Shown piece by piece: positions 17,144-25,446 of a stretch of DNA of 64,000 nt. The notes under the pieces are model-generated. The model was not told the DNA's origin. It searched no databases and saw nothing but the letters and a program-made list of their open reading frames with translations. Source of the DNA: Planctomycetota bacterium (GTDB lineage Bacteria; Planctomycetota; UBA1135; UBA2386). The position numbers and the translations under genes are program-made. The stretch spans positions 62,001 through 126,000 of the forward strand of contig JACKIC010000010.1 in NCBI GenBank assembly GCA_020638655.1, in the 5' to 3' direction. Every line of letters starts with the position of its first letter. The stretch's first letter is position 1.

Positions 17144-17282
17144 GCGGTGGTCTCTCTCGCCGCGGTGGGCGGCTGGGATCGTGGCAAGGCAGAACCGGAG
17201 GTGCCGGTGCCGCGACGGCATCGTCGCGCCGCGGCGCTCCGCGGTCCACTCATCGGTGACAGAGATCGCCTATCCTGCCGCG

Positions 17283-18380
17283 ATGATCGAACCGCCGACC
17301 GCCAGCGCCGAGATGGTCCTGCACTGCGCGGACCTGTCCGCCAACCTCGCGTTCTTCACGGCGCTGGGCTTTCGGCTCGACACGATCTTCCCGGCCGACG
17401 ATCCCCGCCTCGCCCGGCTCTGGGGTCACGGCGCGTGGCTGTGCCTGCAGCGCGGCGAGGACGGTGGTGGGCACCTGCGCGTGCTCGGCGCGGACTGCGC
17501 GGACGGCGCGACGCGGGTCGCACCGAACGGTGCGCGCGTGGAGTTCGTCACCGCGGACCTGGCGTCACCCGAGCCGGTGCCGCTGGAGGTCGCGCTGCGG
17601 CAACCGCTCGTCACCGCCGCCGCCGGTCCCTGGATCGAGGGCCGCGCCGGCATGCGCTATCGGGACCTGATCCCGGGCCGCTGTGGCGGCCGGCTGATCG
17701 CGTCGCGGATCCGCATCGAGCGCGGCGGGCCCGTGCCCGACTACGTGCACTTCCACGAGGTCGCGGCGCAACTGATCTACTGCCGCGCGGGCTGGGTGCG
17801 CGTCGTCTACGAGGACCAGGGGCCGCCGTTCGTGCTGGAGCCCGGCGACTGCGTCGTGCAGCCGCCCGGCATCCGTCACCGCGTGCTCGAGTGTTCGGAC
17901 GGCACGGAGGTCATCGAGGTCTCGTCACCGGCCGAGCACGCGACCCGCGTCGATCACGCGCTGCAGTTGCCGACCGCGGTGCGGTCACCGGAGCGGCAGT
18001 TCGGCGGGCAGCGGTTCGTGCATCACCGCCGGCAGCAGGCGGAAATCACGCGGAGTGCAGACTGGCCGGGCTGGGAGGTGCGCGACACCGGCATCGGCGC
18101 GGCGACGCGCGGCGCGCTTGCGGTGGTCGTGCGTCGACCTGGCAGCGGCGATGGCCGCGCCGTCGACGAGGGTGGGCAACTGCGCCTGTGGTACGTGCTC
18201 GCCGGTGCGGGTGAGTTCACCTGCGGAGGGGGGCGCACTGCGGTCGAGGTCGACACGGTGTGCCTGGCCCCACCGGGTGCGACGGTCGAATGGTCGGCCG
18301 CCGATGCGGGCCTCGAACTGCTCGAAGTGCGTCTGCCAGGCGAGGTCGCGGTCGCGAACGGGCCGGCCAGGAAGTCGTAG
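17283..18380 (+). CDS. glyoxalase-like plus double-cupin protein
   Basis: 365 residues from ATG 17283. Residues 1-105 look like a vicinal-oxygen-chelate/glyoxalase half (MVLHCADLSANLAFFTALGFRLD typed start). Residues 130-220 form a cupin with YVHFHEVAAQLIYCRAG, where the H-x-H...E metal set is seen, then EPGDCVVQPPGIRHRVLE. A second, weaker cupin lies at 260-355 with WYVLAGAGEF and LAPPGATVEW. Such fusions are metal-dependent dioxygenases, isomerases or sensors; the substrate is unknown. Upstream is the divergent selenoprotein gene (140 bases). Confidence 0.75.
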   Translation: MIEPPTASAEMVLHCADLSANLAFFTALGFRLDTIFPADDPRLARLWGHGAWLCLQRGEDGGGHLRVLGADCADGATRVAPNGARVEFVTADLASPEPVPLEVALRQPLVTAAAGPWIEGRAGMRYRDLIPGRCGGRLIASRIRIERGGPVPDYVHFHEVAAQLIYCRAGWVRVVYEDQGPPFVLEPGDCVVQPPGIRHRVLECSDGTEVIEVSSPAEHATRVDHALQLPTAVRSPERQFGGQRFVHHRRQQAEITRSADWPGWEVRDTGIGAATRGALAVVVRRPGSGDGRAVDEGGQLRLWYVLAGAGEFTCGGGRTAVEVDTVCLAPPGATVEWSAADAGLELLEVRLPGEVAVANGPARKS

Positions 18381-18418
18381 ACAACGGCCCTTCAGTTGCT
18401 ATCCTTCCGCCCCCGATC

Positions 18419-18494
18419 TACCCCGTGGTGTAATCGGTAGCACAGCAGTTTTTGGTACTGTTGGTTCCTGGTTCAAGTCCAGGCGGGGTAACCA
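18419..18494 (+). tRNA. tRNA-Gln (TTG), CCA encoded
   Basis: Acceptor TACCCCG (18419-18425) pairs with CGGGGTA (18484-18490). Anticodon stem GCAGT/ACTGT holds loop TTTTGGT, giving anticodon TTG. The T-arm is CCTGG-TTCAAGT-CCAGG, and CCA is at 18492-18494. The first pair is U-A, as in other tRNA-Gln. Confidence 0.96.
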
Positions 18495-18598
18495 GACCGC
18501 CGGTTCGCGTCGTCAGACGCGCTCCGAAACATCTGGCAGGATCGGCTCGCCGGCCTCCGGCGGGTTGGCCTAACCCGTTAGTAGTCGGCTCTTTACAA

Positions 18599-18672
18599 TA
18601 CCCCGTGGTGTAACGGTAGCACAACAGTTTCTGGTACTGTTTGTCAAGGTTCAAATCCTTGCGGGGTAACCA
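18599..18672 (+). tRNA. tRNA-Gln (CTG), CCA encoded
   Basis: Acceptor TACCCCG (18599-18605) pairs with CGGGGTA (18662-18668), and the anticodon loop TTCTGGT gives CTG. The first half is nearly identical to the TTG isoacceptor 180 bases upstream, so the two arose by duplication. CCA is at 18670-18672. Confidence 0.96.
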
Positions 18673-18795
18673 GTTCGCGGGCCTGCACGATGCAGGCCCG
18701 CGCCATTTCCGGGCAGTTCCCGCGGGGGGCCACCGGACGCCTGGCGCGTGCGGCGACGTGCACCACGGAAGGAATCAGCCGGATCTGGCGCCCGA

Positions 18796-19884
18796 TCAGC
18801 CGCCCGTCGCGCGGTGCAGGAAGCGATCGGTCATGCCGGCGATGTAGTCGCAGACCGTGCGTTCGAGCCCATCGGTCGGCAGGCGGGTGCGTTGGTGTTC
18901 GGGCAGCTGCGACGGGTCGTCGCGCAGCGCGGCGAACAGTCGCCGGATGCGCGCCGCGCCGTCGTCCATGACGGCCAGTACTCGCGGTGAGCGGTAGAAG
19001 CGCTCGCGCAGGAACTCGAGCATCTCCTGGGCCAGCACGGTCATCACCTGTCCGTGTTGCACGCGCGGCGGCGCGCCACCGGGAACCGCCTGCGCAATCG
19101 CACGGTCCGTGTTCTCGACGAGGTCGTGGATCAGCAGCGAGGCGACCTCGCTGACGATGCGCTGGCGGTTGACGCTGCCGGCAGAGTCGCGCGCGCGCTG
19201 CCACAGGCGCAGCTCCGCGGCTTCGTGCTCGGTGAACATCGCCGCGCGCAGGCCGTCGTCGAGGTCGTGGCTGAGGTACGCGACCTTGTCGCAGAGATCG
19301 ACGATGTGCGCTTCGAGCGGGACCGGCGGCTTGGGCAGCAGGTCCGGGCTCAACGGGAAGCCCTCGGGCACCTTGCCCTTGAGCAGGCTGCGCCGGGTCG
19401 CGGCGGTGAGGTTGAGGCCGAGGCCGTGGCCGTAGCGATCCTCGAGGTAGTCGACGGTGCGCGCGCTCTGCGCGTTGTGGCGGAAGCCGCCGTGGCCCTG
19501 CATCAGCTCGTGCAGCGCCTCTTCGCCGACGTGGCCGAACGGGGGGTGGCCCAGGTCGTGCGCCAGCGCGACGGCTTCGGCGAGGTCGTCGTTGCAGCGC
19601 AGCGCCCGCGCCACGCTGCGCGCCATCTGCGCGACCTCGAGCGAGTGCGTCATGCGGCTGCGGTAGTGGTCACCCTCGTAGGCCGCGACCACCTGGGTCT
19701 TGTGCTGCAGCCGGCGGAACGCGGTGGCGTGCAGGATCCGGTCGCGGTCGCGCTGGCAGGCGGTGCGCAGCGGGTCTTCGGCTTCGAACAGGCGGCGCTC
19801 GCCGGCGTTGCGGCTGGGGGTGGCCCACGGACAGAGCCAATGCAGCTCCCGGTCTTCGTGGTCTTCGCGGCGCAGCCAGGCCAT
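18796..19884 (-). CDS. dNTP triphosphohydrolase (dGTPase-like), HD domain
   Basis: 362 residues from ATG 19884; longer frames upstream run through tRNA-Glu and are not real. The HD metal site is H80 (MTHSLEVAQ), H109-D110 (AHDLGHPPFGHVGEEAL) and a later aspartate in the DLCDKVAYLSHDLDD region. FRRLQHKTQV near 57 is typical of the type 2 dGTPase-like family. The enzyme removes triphosphate from deoxynucleotides, with roles in dNTP pool control and sometimes phage defence. Length and motifs match housekeeping planctomycete copies. Confidence 0.93.
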   Translation of the reverse strand: MAWLRREDHEDRELHWLCPWATPSRNAGERRLFEAEDPLRTACQRDRDRILHATAFRRLQHKTQVVAAYEGDHYRSRMTHSLEVAQMARSVARALRCNDDLAEAVALAHDLGHPPFGHVGEEALHELMQGHGGFRHNAQSARTVDYLEDRYGHGLGLNLTAATRRSLLKGKVPEGFPLSPDLLPKPPVPLEAHIVDLCDKVAYLSHDLDDGLRAAMFTEHEAAELRLWQRARDSAGSVNRQRIVSEVASLLIHDLVENTDRAIAQAVPGGAPPRVQHGQVMTVLAQEMLEFLRERFYRSPRVLAVMDDGAARIRRLFAALRDDPSQLPEHQRTRLPTDGLERTVCDYIAGMTDRFLHRATGG

Positions 19885-19950
19885 GGTCGATGTCTGCCGG
19901 GTGGCGGTCCCGGGTCGCGGCCCGGGCCGTGGCGCGCCGGGACGTTCGAG

Positions 19951-19989
19951 CCAGAAAGAAAGAAGCCCGGCAGGCTGAGCCTGCCGGGC
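19951..19989 (-). terminator. terminator of tRNA-Glu (minus strand)
   Basis: GCCCGGCAGGCT (19965-19976) and AGCCTGCCGGGC (19978-19989) form a perfect 12-bp inverted repeat. On the minus strand it is followed by TTCTTTCTTTCT. It lies 3 bases after the CCA of tRNA-Glu. Confidence 0.85.
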
Positions 19990-19992
19990 GGC

Positions 19993-20068
19993 TGGTACCC
20001 CCAAGGGGATTTGAACCCCTGTCACATGGCTGAGAACCACGGATCCTAGGCCGCTAGACGATGAGGGC
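19993..20068 (-). tRNA. tRNA-Glu (CTC), CCA encoded
   Basis: On the minus strand acceptor GCCCTCA pairs with TGGGGGT (one G-U at the end). The anticodon stem CGTGG/CCATG holds TTCTCAG, anticodon CTC. The T-arm AGGGG-TTCAAAT-CCCCT is intact, and CCA is encoded at 19995-19993. Confidence 0.95.
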
Positions 20069-20219
20069 CTGCAGCGGGCGAAGAAGGTAGGCATCGAGGC
20101 GCGCGCCGTCAAGATCTCGCCAGCAGGTCGAAGCAGGAATGTTCCCTGGGCGGCTGCGTTGTGGCGCCCCTTGCCGTAGATGCCGCCGTGGCGTCGTCTG
20201 TCCACCCGGAGGTTCCGTC

Positions 20220-21182
20220 ATGCATCCAGCTCTCGCCCCGTTCGCCGCGTTCTTCCTGCTCACCGCCGCCCTCGCCGATGGCTGGTTGGGCGTGTACCTC
20301 GATCCGTCGGCGGCCGCCGCGGTCGTCACCGGCGTCGTCGACGGCTCGCCGGCGCAGAAGGCGGGCCTGAAGCAGGGGGACGTCATCGTCGCCGTCGGGG
20401 ACGTCGCGACGCCGACGCGCGATGCCCTGGTCGCAGCGGTTCGCGGCCGCAAGTCGGGCGAGAAGGTCCGCCTCAAGGTCATGCGCGGCGACAAGGCCCG
20501 ATTCCTGGTGGTCACGCTCGGCGAGCGTCCAGAGGAGAACGAGGCCGAGGAGAACGAGACCGAGGTGCATGAGGCCGAGGTGCACGAAGAAGAGGTGATG
20601 GAAGAGACCGAGGTCGTCGAAGAGGCTCCGGCGCGAGCGCGCGACGTGCGGCCCCAGGGGCTGCCCGGCGCCGCCGTTCCGCAGGCCGTCCCGGCGCGGC
20701 CCTACCTGGGGCTGTCGGTGCGCGAGACCGACCGCGGCGTGCTGATCGACAAGGTCGTCGAGGGCAGCCCGGCCGCGGCGGCCGGAGTGCCGTCCGACGT
20801 GATCCTGCGGGCGGTCGGTGACCGCAAGATCGCCGCCCTTTCGGATCTCGACAAGGCGCTCGCGAGCCTCCGCCCGCAGCAGCGCGTCGCGCTGCGCGTC
20901 GAGGGCAAGGATGGCGTGAGCTCGATCCTGGTCGCGCCAGGTTTCGTCGGTCCGCGCGAAGTCGTCGTCAGGCCGCGTTGGCAGGATGTGCCGAGTCAGG
21001 GCCGGCCGCTAGTGCGCCCCTTGGCGCAGCCAGAACGCGCCCAGGTCGAGGCGGCCGAGCGGGCCCATGAGCAGGCCCGCCACAAGGAGCTCGAGGCCGA
21101 GCTGCAGAGCCTGCGCGCGGAGCTGCGGGAGCTGCGCAAGCAGCTCGAGGAGCTGGCCAAGCGCTCCGGCGGCGGCCGATAG
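20220..21182 (+). CDS. exported protein with two PDZ domains and coiled-coil tail
   Basis: 320 residues from ATG 20220, with GGAGG upstream. The signal peptide ends about ALAD. PDZ 1 (about 20-100) has GVVDGSPAQKAGLKQGDVIVAVG. A very acidic linker (EENEAEENETEVHEAEVHEE) follows, then PDZ 2 (about 160-240) with VVEGSPAAAAGVPSDVILRAVG. The last 60 residues are a charged coiled coil. No serine-protease domain is present, so this is a periplasmic adaptor, perhaps binding C-termini of exported proteins. Confidence 0.85.
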   Translation: MHPALAPFAAFFLLTAALADGWLGVYLDPSAAAAVVTGVVDGSPAQKAGLKQGDVIVAVGDVATPTRDALVAAVRGRKSGEKVRLKVMRGDKARFLVVTLGERPEENEAEENETEVHEAEVHEEEVMEETEVVEEAPARARDVRPQGLPGAAVPQAVPARPYLGLSVRETDRGVLIDKVVEGSPAAAAGVPSDVILRAVGDRKIAALSDLDKALASLRPQQRVALRVEGKDGVSSILVAPGFVGPREVVVRPRWQDVPSQGRPLVRPLAQPERAQVEAAERAHEQARHKELEAELQSLRAELRELRKQLEELAKRSGGGR

Positions 21183-21337
21183 CCGCGCGCGCCCCGATCC
21201 GGCCGCGGGCTCCGGGGAATAGGCGGTCGCCGTCCCCGTCGAAGCCGGGCGCAGCAGCAATCGCAGCTTGCCGTGGAAACGTACCCGGAAGGGCGCCACG
21301 CTAGCTGCGCGGCCGTAGCGGCTGCCCCTCAGCGTTC

Positions 21338-22390
21338 ATGCCCAAAGCCGTCGGTGACGATCCCTCCGCTCCTGCCGCCGCGCCGTTGCTCGGCGCCGGC
21401 GCCCGCGTCCTGGTGACCGGCGGGGCGGGCTTCATCGGCTCGCATCTGTGCGCCGAACTGCTGCGTCGCGGTCACCGCGTGCATGTCGTCGACGACCTCT
21501 CGACGGGCAGCCTCGACAACCTGCGCGAATTCGCCGACGAGGCGCGGCTGACCGTCACCGTCGCTTCGATCGAGGACCCGCAGGTGGCGGCGCGCGCCTG
21601 CGCCGCTGCCGACGCGGTCTTCCATCTGGCCGGCGCGGTCGGTGTCCGGCGCCTCGCGTCGCGCCCGCTCGAGGTCGTGCAGCGCAACCTGCGCTGCACC
21701 GAAGTGCTGCTCGGCGCCGCGGCCGCGGGGCGCATCCCGGTGCTGCTGACCTCGAGTTCCGAGGTCTACGGCGACGGGCCGGTGCCGTTCGACGAGGCGC
21801 ACTCGGTGCGCCCCGGCGCGACCGAGGGACGCCGCGGCGGCTACGCGTGCGCCAAGGCGATGGGTGAGTGGCTCGCCTTCGGTCATCGCGAACAGGACCG
21901 CCTGCCGGTGGTCGTCGCGCGGTTGTTCAACACCGTCGGGCCGCGTCAGTCCGGCGAGTCGGGCATGGTGTTGCCGCGCTTCGTCGCGCAGGCGGTTGCG
22001 GGCCAGCCCCTCACGGTCTACGGCGACGGCAGCCAGACGCGCTGCTTCGCGCACGTCGGTGACGTCGCGCGCGCGCTCGTCGAGTTGATGGCGGCGCCGG
22101 GCACGGAAGGGCGCGTGTTCAACGTCGGTAGCGACGTCGAGACGACGGTGCTGGCGCTCGCGCGGCTGGTGCGCGACGAGGCGGGCACCGAGGCGCCGCT
22201 GCAGCTGCAGCCGTTCACAGCGGTGTTCCCGCCGGGGTTCGTCGATCCGCCGCGGCGGGTGCCGAGCCTGCAGCGGTTGGTCGCGGCGATCGGTTGGGCG
22301 CCGGCGACACCGCTCGCGACCATCGTGCGCGAACTCGTCGCGTTGGCGCGGCAGCAGGGCGATCAGCGCGGCGGCATGGCCGCAGGCTAG
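21338..22390 (+). CDS. NAD-dependent epimerase/dehydratase (extended SDR)
   Basis: 350 residues. The Rossmann motif GGAGFIGSH starts at 28, the serine region LTSSSEVYG at 137-145, and the catalytic pair Y169-xxx-K173 (GGYACAKAMGEW). RLFNTVGPRQ and MVLPRFVAQAV follow as in UDP-glucose 4-epimerase/dTDP-glucose dehydratase relatives. It acts on nucleotide sugars for surface polysaccharide or glycoprotein; the exact sugar is not determined. It converges with a glycosyltransferase gene 5 bases away. Confidence 0.9.
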   Translation: MPKAVGDDPSAPAAAPLLGAGARVLVTGGAGFIGSHLCAELLRRGHRVHVVDDLSTGSLDNLREFADEARLTVTVASIEDPQVAARACAAADAVFHLAGAVGVRRLASRPLEVVQRNLRCTEVLLGAAAAGRIPVLLTSSSEVYGDGPVPFDEAHSVRPGATEGRRGGYACAKAMGEWLAFGHREQDRLPVVVARLFNTVGPRQSGESGMVLPRFVAQAVAGQPLTVYGDGSQTRCFAHVGDVARALVELMAAPGTEGRVFNVGSDVETTVLALARLVRDEAGTEAPLQLQPFTAVFPPGFVDPPRRVPSLQRLVAAIGWAPATPLATIVRELVALARQQGDQRGGMAAG

Positions 22391-22395
22391 CCTGC

Positions 22396-23793
22396 TCAGA
22401 CCGGTGCGAGCTCGCGCAGGGCGCTGAGGTTCGCGGCCACGATCGGATCGTCGGGCAGTTCGGCGGCGGCGCAGGTGAAGTGGTGTGCCGCGCGCGCGAG
22501 GTCGCCGCGGCGGTGGAACACGATGCCGAGGTTGGTGTGCCCGAGCGCGCAGCCGCGCTCGACGGCCATCGTGAACGCGCGCTGCGCTGCGTCGAGGTCG
22601 TCGTCGAGGGTGCATACGCCGATCCAGTTGTGCAGTTCTCCGTTCGTCGGCTCGAACTCCAACGCGGCGCGGAACTGTTCCAGCGCCGTCGCGCGGTCGC
22701 CGCGATCGCGGTAGTGCAGGCCGAACCGCGTGAAGATGCGGGCCATCTGCTCGGGGCTCAGGTAGCAGCCGTCTCTCATGTGCTCGAGCAGGCGCACCGC
22801 GCCGCCTTCGTCGTCGACGGCCAGCCGCTGCACGAGCGCCTCGGTCGCGGCGCTGCTGTGCCTAGGGTTGGCGCGCAGCAGCGCCTCGAAGTGCGTGATC
22901 GCGAGGTGGTGCTGGCCGCGCGCCGCGGCGGCCCGCGCCAGGTGCCACTCCGCATCGATCCACTGCGGCCAGCGTCGACGCGCCACCTCGGCTGCGGCGC
23001 CGGCGGCCTGCACGTCGCCGCGCAGGGCCGCGAGCACCGCCGCGCCCGCAGGGTCGTGGCGCCACTTGGCGGCGAACTGCTGGCGCCGCGCATCGATCTC
23101 GGCGCCGAGGTCGAGCCCCATGGCGCGGAAGGTCGCGTGGCCCTCGTGGTGCAGGTAGGCGCGCCGCGCGATGCCCAGCCGCTTGCCGCGCAGGCGCAGG
23201 CGCAGGCTGAAATCGTCGTCTTCGAAGTTGCCGAAACCGAAGCGCTCGTCGAACAGGCCGACGAGCTCGAACGTGGCGCGCGGCACGAGCAGGCACAGGC
23301 CGGACAGGTAGTCGACGTCCTGCAGCGGCGGGTGTTCGGCGAGGGCCGCGGCGATCCGGCCGCGGCCGGTCGCGTCGCGGCCGATGTTGCCGAAGGGCAT
23401 CTGCGCCTCGCCGCGCACGTCGTTGGCGACCGGCGCCACCGCGGCCAGGTCGGGGTGGCTGGCCAGCGCGCGGGTCAGCTCCGACAGCATGCTGGGGGCC
23501 GCCTGGGTGTCGTTGTTGAGGATCAGCAGGTGCGGCGCGGTGGCGGCGCGCACGCCGGCATTGACGCCGCCGGCGAAGCCGAGGTTGCGCTCCTGGCGGA
23601 GCACCCGGACGCGCGGCGAGAGGTCGCCGAGGTCCTTGGTGCCGTCCTCGCTGGCGTTGTCCACGACCAGGATCTCGAGGTCCGGCCGGCCATCCAGGCG
23701 CAGCAGGCTCTCGATGCAGGCGGCCGTCAGATCGACGCCGTTGTGGCAGGGGATGACCGCCGAGCAGCGCATCGCCGGGTCTATCGGCGCCAT
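22396..23793 (-). CDS. GT2-family glycosyltransferase with TPR C-terminal half
   Basis: 465 residues from ATG 23793; ATG 23823 and ATG 23772 are in frame. The GT-A domain has CSAVIPCHNGVDL at the start, LEILVVDNASEDGT, ERNLGFAGGVNAGV, LLILNNDTQ with the DxD-like motif, and FGFGNFEDDDFSLRLRLRG. From about residue 250 the chain is helical TPR-like repeats (WHLARAAAARGQHHLAI, LHYRDRGDRATALEQF). This rhamnosyl/hexosyl-transferase type is common in planctomycetes, with TPRs likely for partner binding. It probably works with the adjacent epimerase on surface glycans. Confidence 0.88.
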   Translation of the reverse strand: MAPIDPAMRCSAVIPCHNGVDLTAACIESLLRLDGRPDLEILVVDNASEDGTKDLGDLSPRVRVLRQERNLGFAGGVNAGVRAATAPHLLILNNDTQAAPSMLSELTRALASHPDLAAVAPVANDVRGEAQMPFGNIGRDATGRGRIAAALAEHPPLQDVDYLSGLCLLVPRATFELVGLFDERFGFGNFEDDDFSLRLRLRGKRLGIARRAYLHHEGHATFRAMGLDLGAEIDARRQQFAAKWRHDPAGAAVLAALRGDVQAAGAAAEVARRRWPQWIDAEWHLARAAAARGQHHLAITHFEALLRANPRHSSAATEALVQRLAVDDEGGAVRLLEHMRDGCYLSPEQMARIFTRFGLHYRDRGDRATALEQFRAALEFEPTNGELHNWIGVCTLDDDLDAAQRAFTMAVERGCALGHTNLGIVFHRRGDLARAAHHFTCAAAELPDDPIVAANLSALRELAPV

Positions 23794-23878
23794 GGCAAGG
23801 GCGACTTGCGGGCGAACGGCCAATCCTTGGTGAGGATTGCGCGGGCGGCTGCTGGGGGCCGGTGGCGCTGCGCCGGGC

Positions 23879-23914
23879 AGAAATAAAGCCGCCCGGCGCT
23901 TTCGCGCCGGGCGG
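23879..23914 (-). terminator. minus-strand terminator without an upstream gene
   Basis: CCGCCCGGCGC (23889-23899) and GCGCCGGGCGG (23904-23914) form an 11-bp stem with a TTTC loop. On the minus strand CTTTATTTCT follows. The glycosyltransferase gene on that strand begins only further on, so the transcript ended here must come from the gene-free region above it. Confidence 0.75.
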
Positions 23915-24260
23915 AAGGAATCGGGTCTTTTACCCCCCTCATCCGCGGCTCGTCGCTACCAGTCCGAGTCCAAGCATCTCTGCAAAGTTTCGCACACCTC
24001 TGTTCCGCGGTTCGGTCTCGCCTTCCGTTCCGCGATCGAAGTCAGGTAGCCACAAGCCAGTACTCGGTGGAAAAGTCTCGCCACGATTCCACCGAGACGT
24101 GGTGTTTTGTCCACAACAGCTCACTGCCCTGCGACCGGCCCGGCGGCGGCCTTGAGCCACCCTCGGATTCCGGTCCCTGGGACGGCCCCCGCTTAGCAAC
24201 CGGTGTGCCATGCGGGGGCATGTTTGCGATCGGGTGGGCGCTACCCCCCGAGATCAGGGG
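23915..24260 (-). ncRNA. candidate structured RNA, minus strand
   Basis: Inferred from the orphan terminator at 23889-23914, the competing stems at 24063-24102 and the hairpin near 24244. The size would be about 350 nt. Boundaries are only approximate and no known RNA class is recognised. Confidence 0.3.
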
Positions 24261-24480
24261 GATTGGGCTCGTTGGAGGCTTCCGTCGCTGCTCGATTTCC
24301 CATCTCGATCCCGGGAATGAGACGCGTGGTTGGGATGGGGGGAAGTGGCGCTTCGGGGTGCTCCAACCTGCCTTGCCGGGGCCCGATTGGGCGGATCTCT
24401 GCGCGCCGGGCCCAGGGGGCGATTGCCAGCCGAGGCGCGCGCCGTATCCTGCTCGCCCCTTGAAGTCCGGCAAGCAACAG

Positions 24481-25443
24481 GTGTTCGTCGTCGAAGCCGC
24501 GCAGCGCGGTATTCGGCTCGCCGACTTCCTGGCTTCGTCGCTGCCCGGCCATCGCGCCCTGGCGTTGCGCGAGCTCGTGGCGCGCGGGCACGTCTCGGTG
24601 AACGGCGAAGAGCAGCTGGCCAATGCCCGGCTGCGGGTGGGGGACGTCGTGATCGTGGCGGACGTCGCGCCGGCGGGCCGGCCCCGCGCAGTCGGCGGCG
24701 ATCGCGCCGCGGCGCTGCCGGTGCTGGTCGAGACCGCGACGGCCCTCGTGATCGCCAAGCCCGCCGGCGTGCCCACCGTGCCGACGCGCGATGGCGCCGA
24801 CGCCGGCGTGCACGGTCGCCTGCACGACCTGCGGCCCGACGACGATCTGCGCATCGTGCACCGGCTCGACCGTGACACCTCCGGCTGCCTCCTGCTGGCC
24901 AAGGGGCTGCAGGCGGCGCAGCACTTCGACGCGGCGTTCCAGGAAGGCGCCATGCGCAAGACCTACGTCGCCCTGGTGCACGGCGTGCCGGCCGCGCCCG
25001 AGTTCGAGGTCGACCTGTGGCTCGGCCCCGACCCGCGGCGCCCGGGCAAGGTGGTCGCTTCGGCCACCGAGCAGCGCGGCTTCCGCAGCGCCCACACCGA
25101 GGTCCGGGTGCGGCGGGCCTACGCCGGCCACGCCCTGCTGGAACTGCGCCCGACGACCGGGCGCGGTCATCAGCTGCGTGTGCACCTGGCGAGCAGCGGC
25201 CACCCGATCGTCGGCGATTTGGGCTACGGCGGCCAACCGCTGCTCCTTTCCGAGATCAAGACCGACTACAAACTGCGGCCCGGCGTCGCCGAGCGTGCCC
25301 TCGTCGGGCGGATGTTCCTGCACGCCGAACGACTGCAATTCGTCGACGTGGACGGCGCCGCCGTCGTCGCCGAGGCGCCGTTGCCGCCCGAACTGGACAC
25401 CGCCCTACGCAAGCTCGACCGGTTCGACGCGACGCGGAGATGA
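24481..25443 (+). CDS. RluD-type 23S rRNA pseudouridine synthase
   Basis: 320 residues from GTG 24481 (TTG 24460 possible). An S4-like RNA-binding domain spans about 1-65 (RGIRLADFLASSLPGHRALALRELVARGHVSVNG). The catalytic domain follows with HRLDRDTSGCLLLAKG, the aspartate at about 130 being the nucleophile of the RluA/RluD family, and LRPTTGRGHQLRVHLASSGHPIVGD. It converts specific uridines in 23S rRNA or tRNA. The next gene, truD, starts 3 bases later, so the two pseudouridine synthases are cotranscribed. Confidence 0.9.
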   Translation: MFVVEAAQRGIRLADFLASSLPGHRALALRELVARGHVSVNGEEQLANARLRVGDVVIVADVAPAGRPRAVGGDRAAALPVLVETATALVIAKPAGVPTVPTRDGADAGVHGRLHDLRPDDDLRIVHRLDRDTSGCLLLAKGLQAAQHFDAAFQEGAMRKTYVALVHGVPAAPEFEVDLWLGPDPRRPGKVVASATEQRGFRSAHTEVRVRRAYAGHALLELRPTTGRGHQLRVHLASSGHPIVGDLGYGGQPLLLSEIKTDYKLRPGVAERALVGRMFLHAERLQFVDVDGAAVVAEAPLPPELDTALRKLDRFDATRR

Positions 25444-25446
25444 TGC

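Larger units (their letters stand above)
23794..24480. other. long non-coding region with a terminator and RNA-like structure
   Basis: About 690 bases with no convincing protein gene. A strong minus-strand terminator lies at 23879-23914 with no protein gene feeding into it. At 24063-24102 two mutually exclusive pairings compete (CTCGGTGGAA/TTCCACCGAG versus GTCTCG/CGAGAC plus CCACG/CGTGG), a pattern of pseudoknot or switching RNA. A further hairpin CCCCCCGAGATCAGGGGG lies near 24244. RNase P, tmRNA, SRP and tRNA-Sec signatures were looked for and not found. Confidence 0.45.

Noticed and set aside
19885..20205. Longer start of the dGTPase-like gene at 20205
   Set aside because: It would run through tRNA-Glu and its terminator; ATG 19884 gives the family-length protein.
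23920..24460. RNase P RNA or tmRNA in the gene-free region
   Set aside because: The conserved RNase P GAGGAAAGTCC/ACAGAA words and the tmRNA tag and CCA end were looked for on both strands and are missing.
24067..24480. N-terminal extension of the RluD-like gene from 24067
   Set aside because: The extension has no family likeness and overlaps the structured region; the S4-like domain begins right after GTG 24481.
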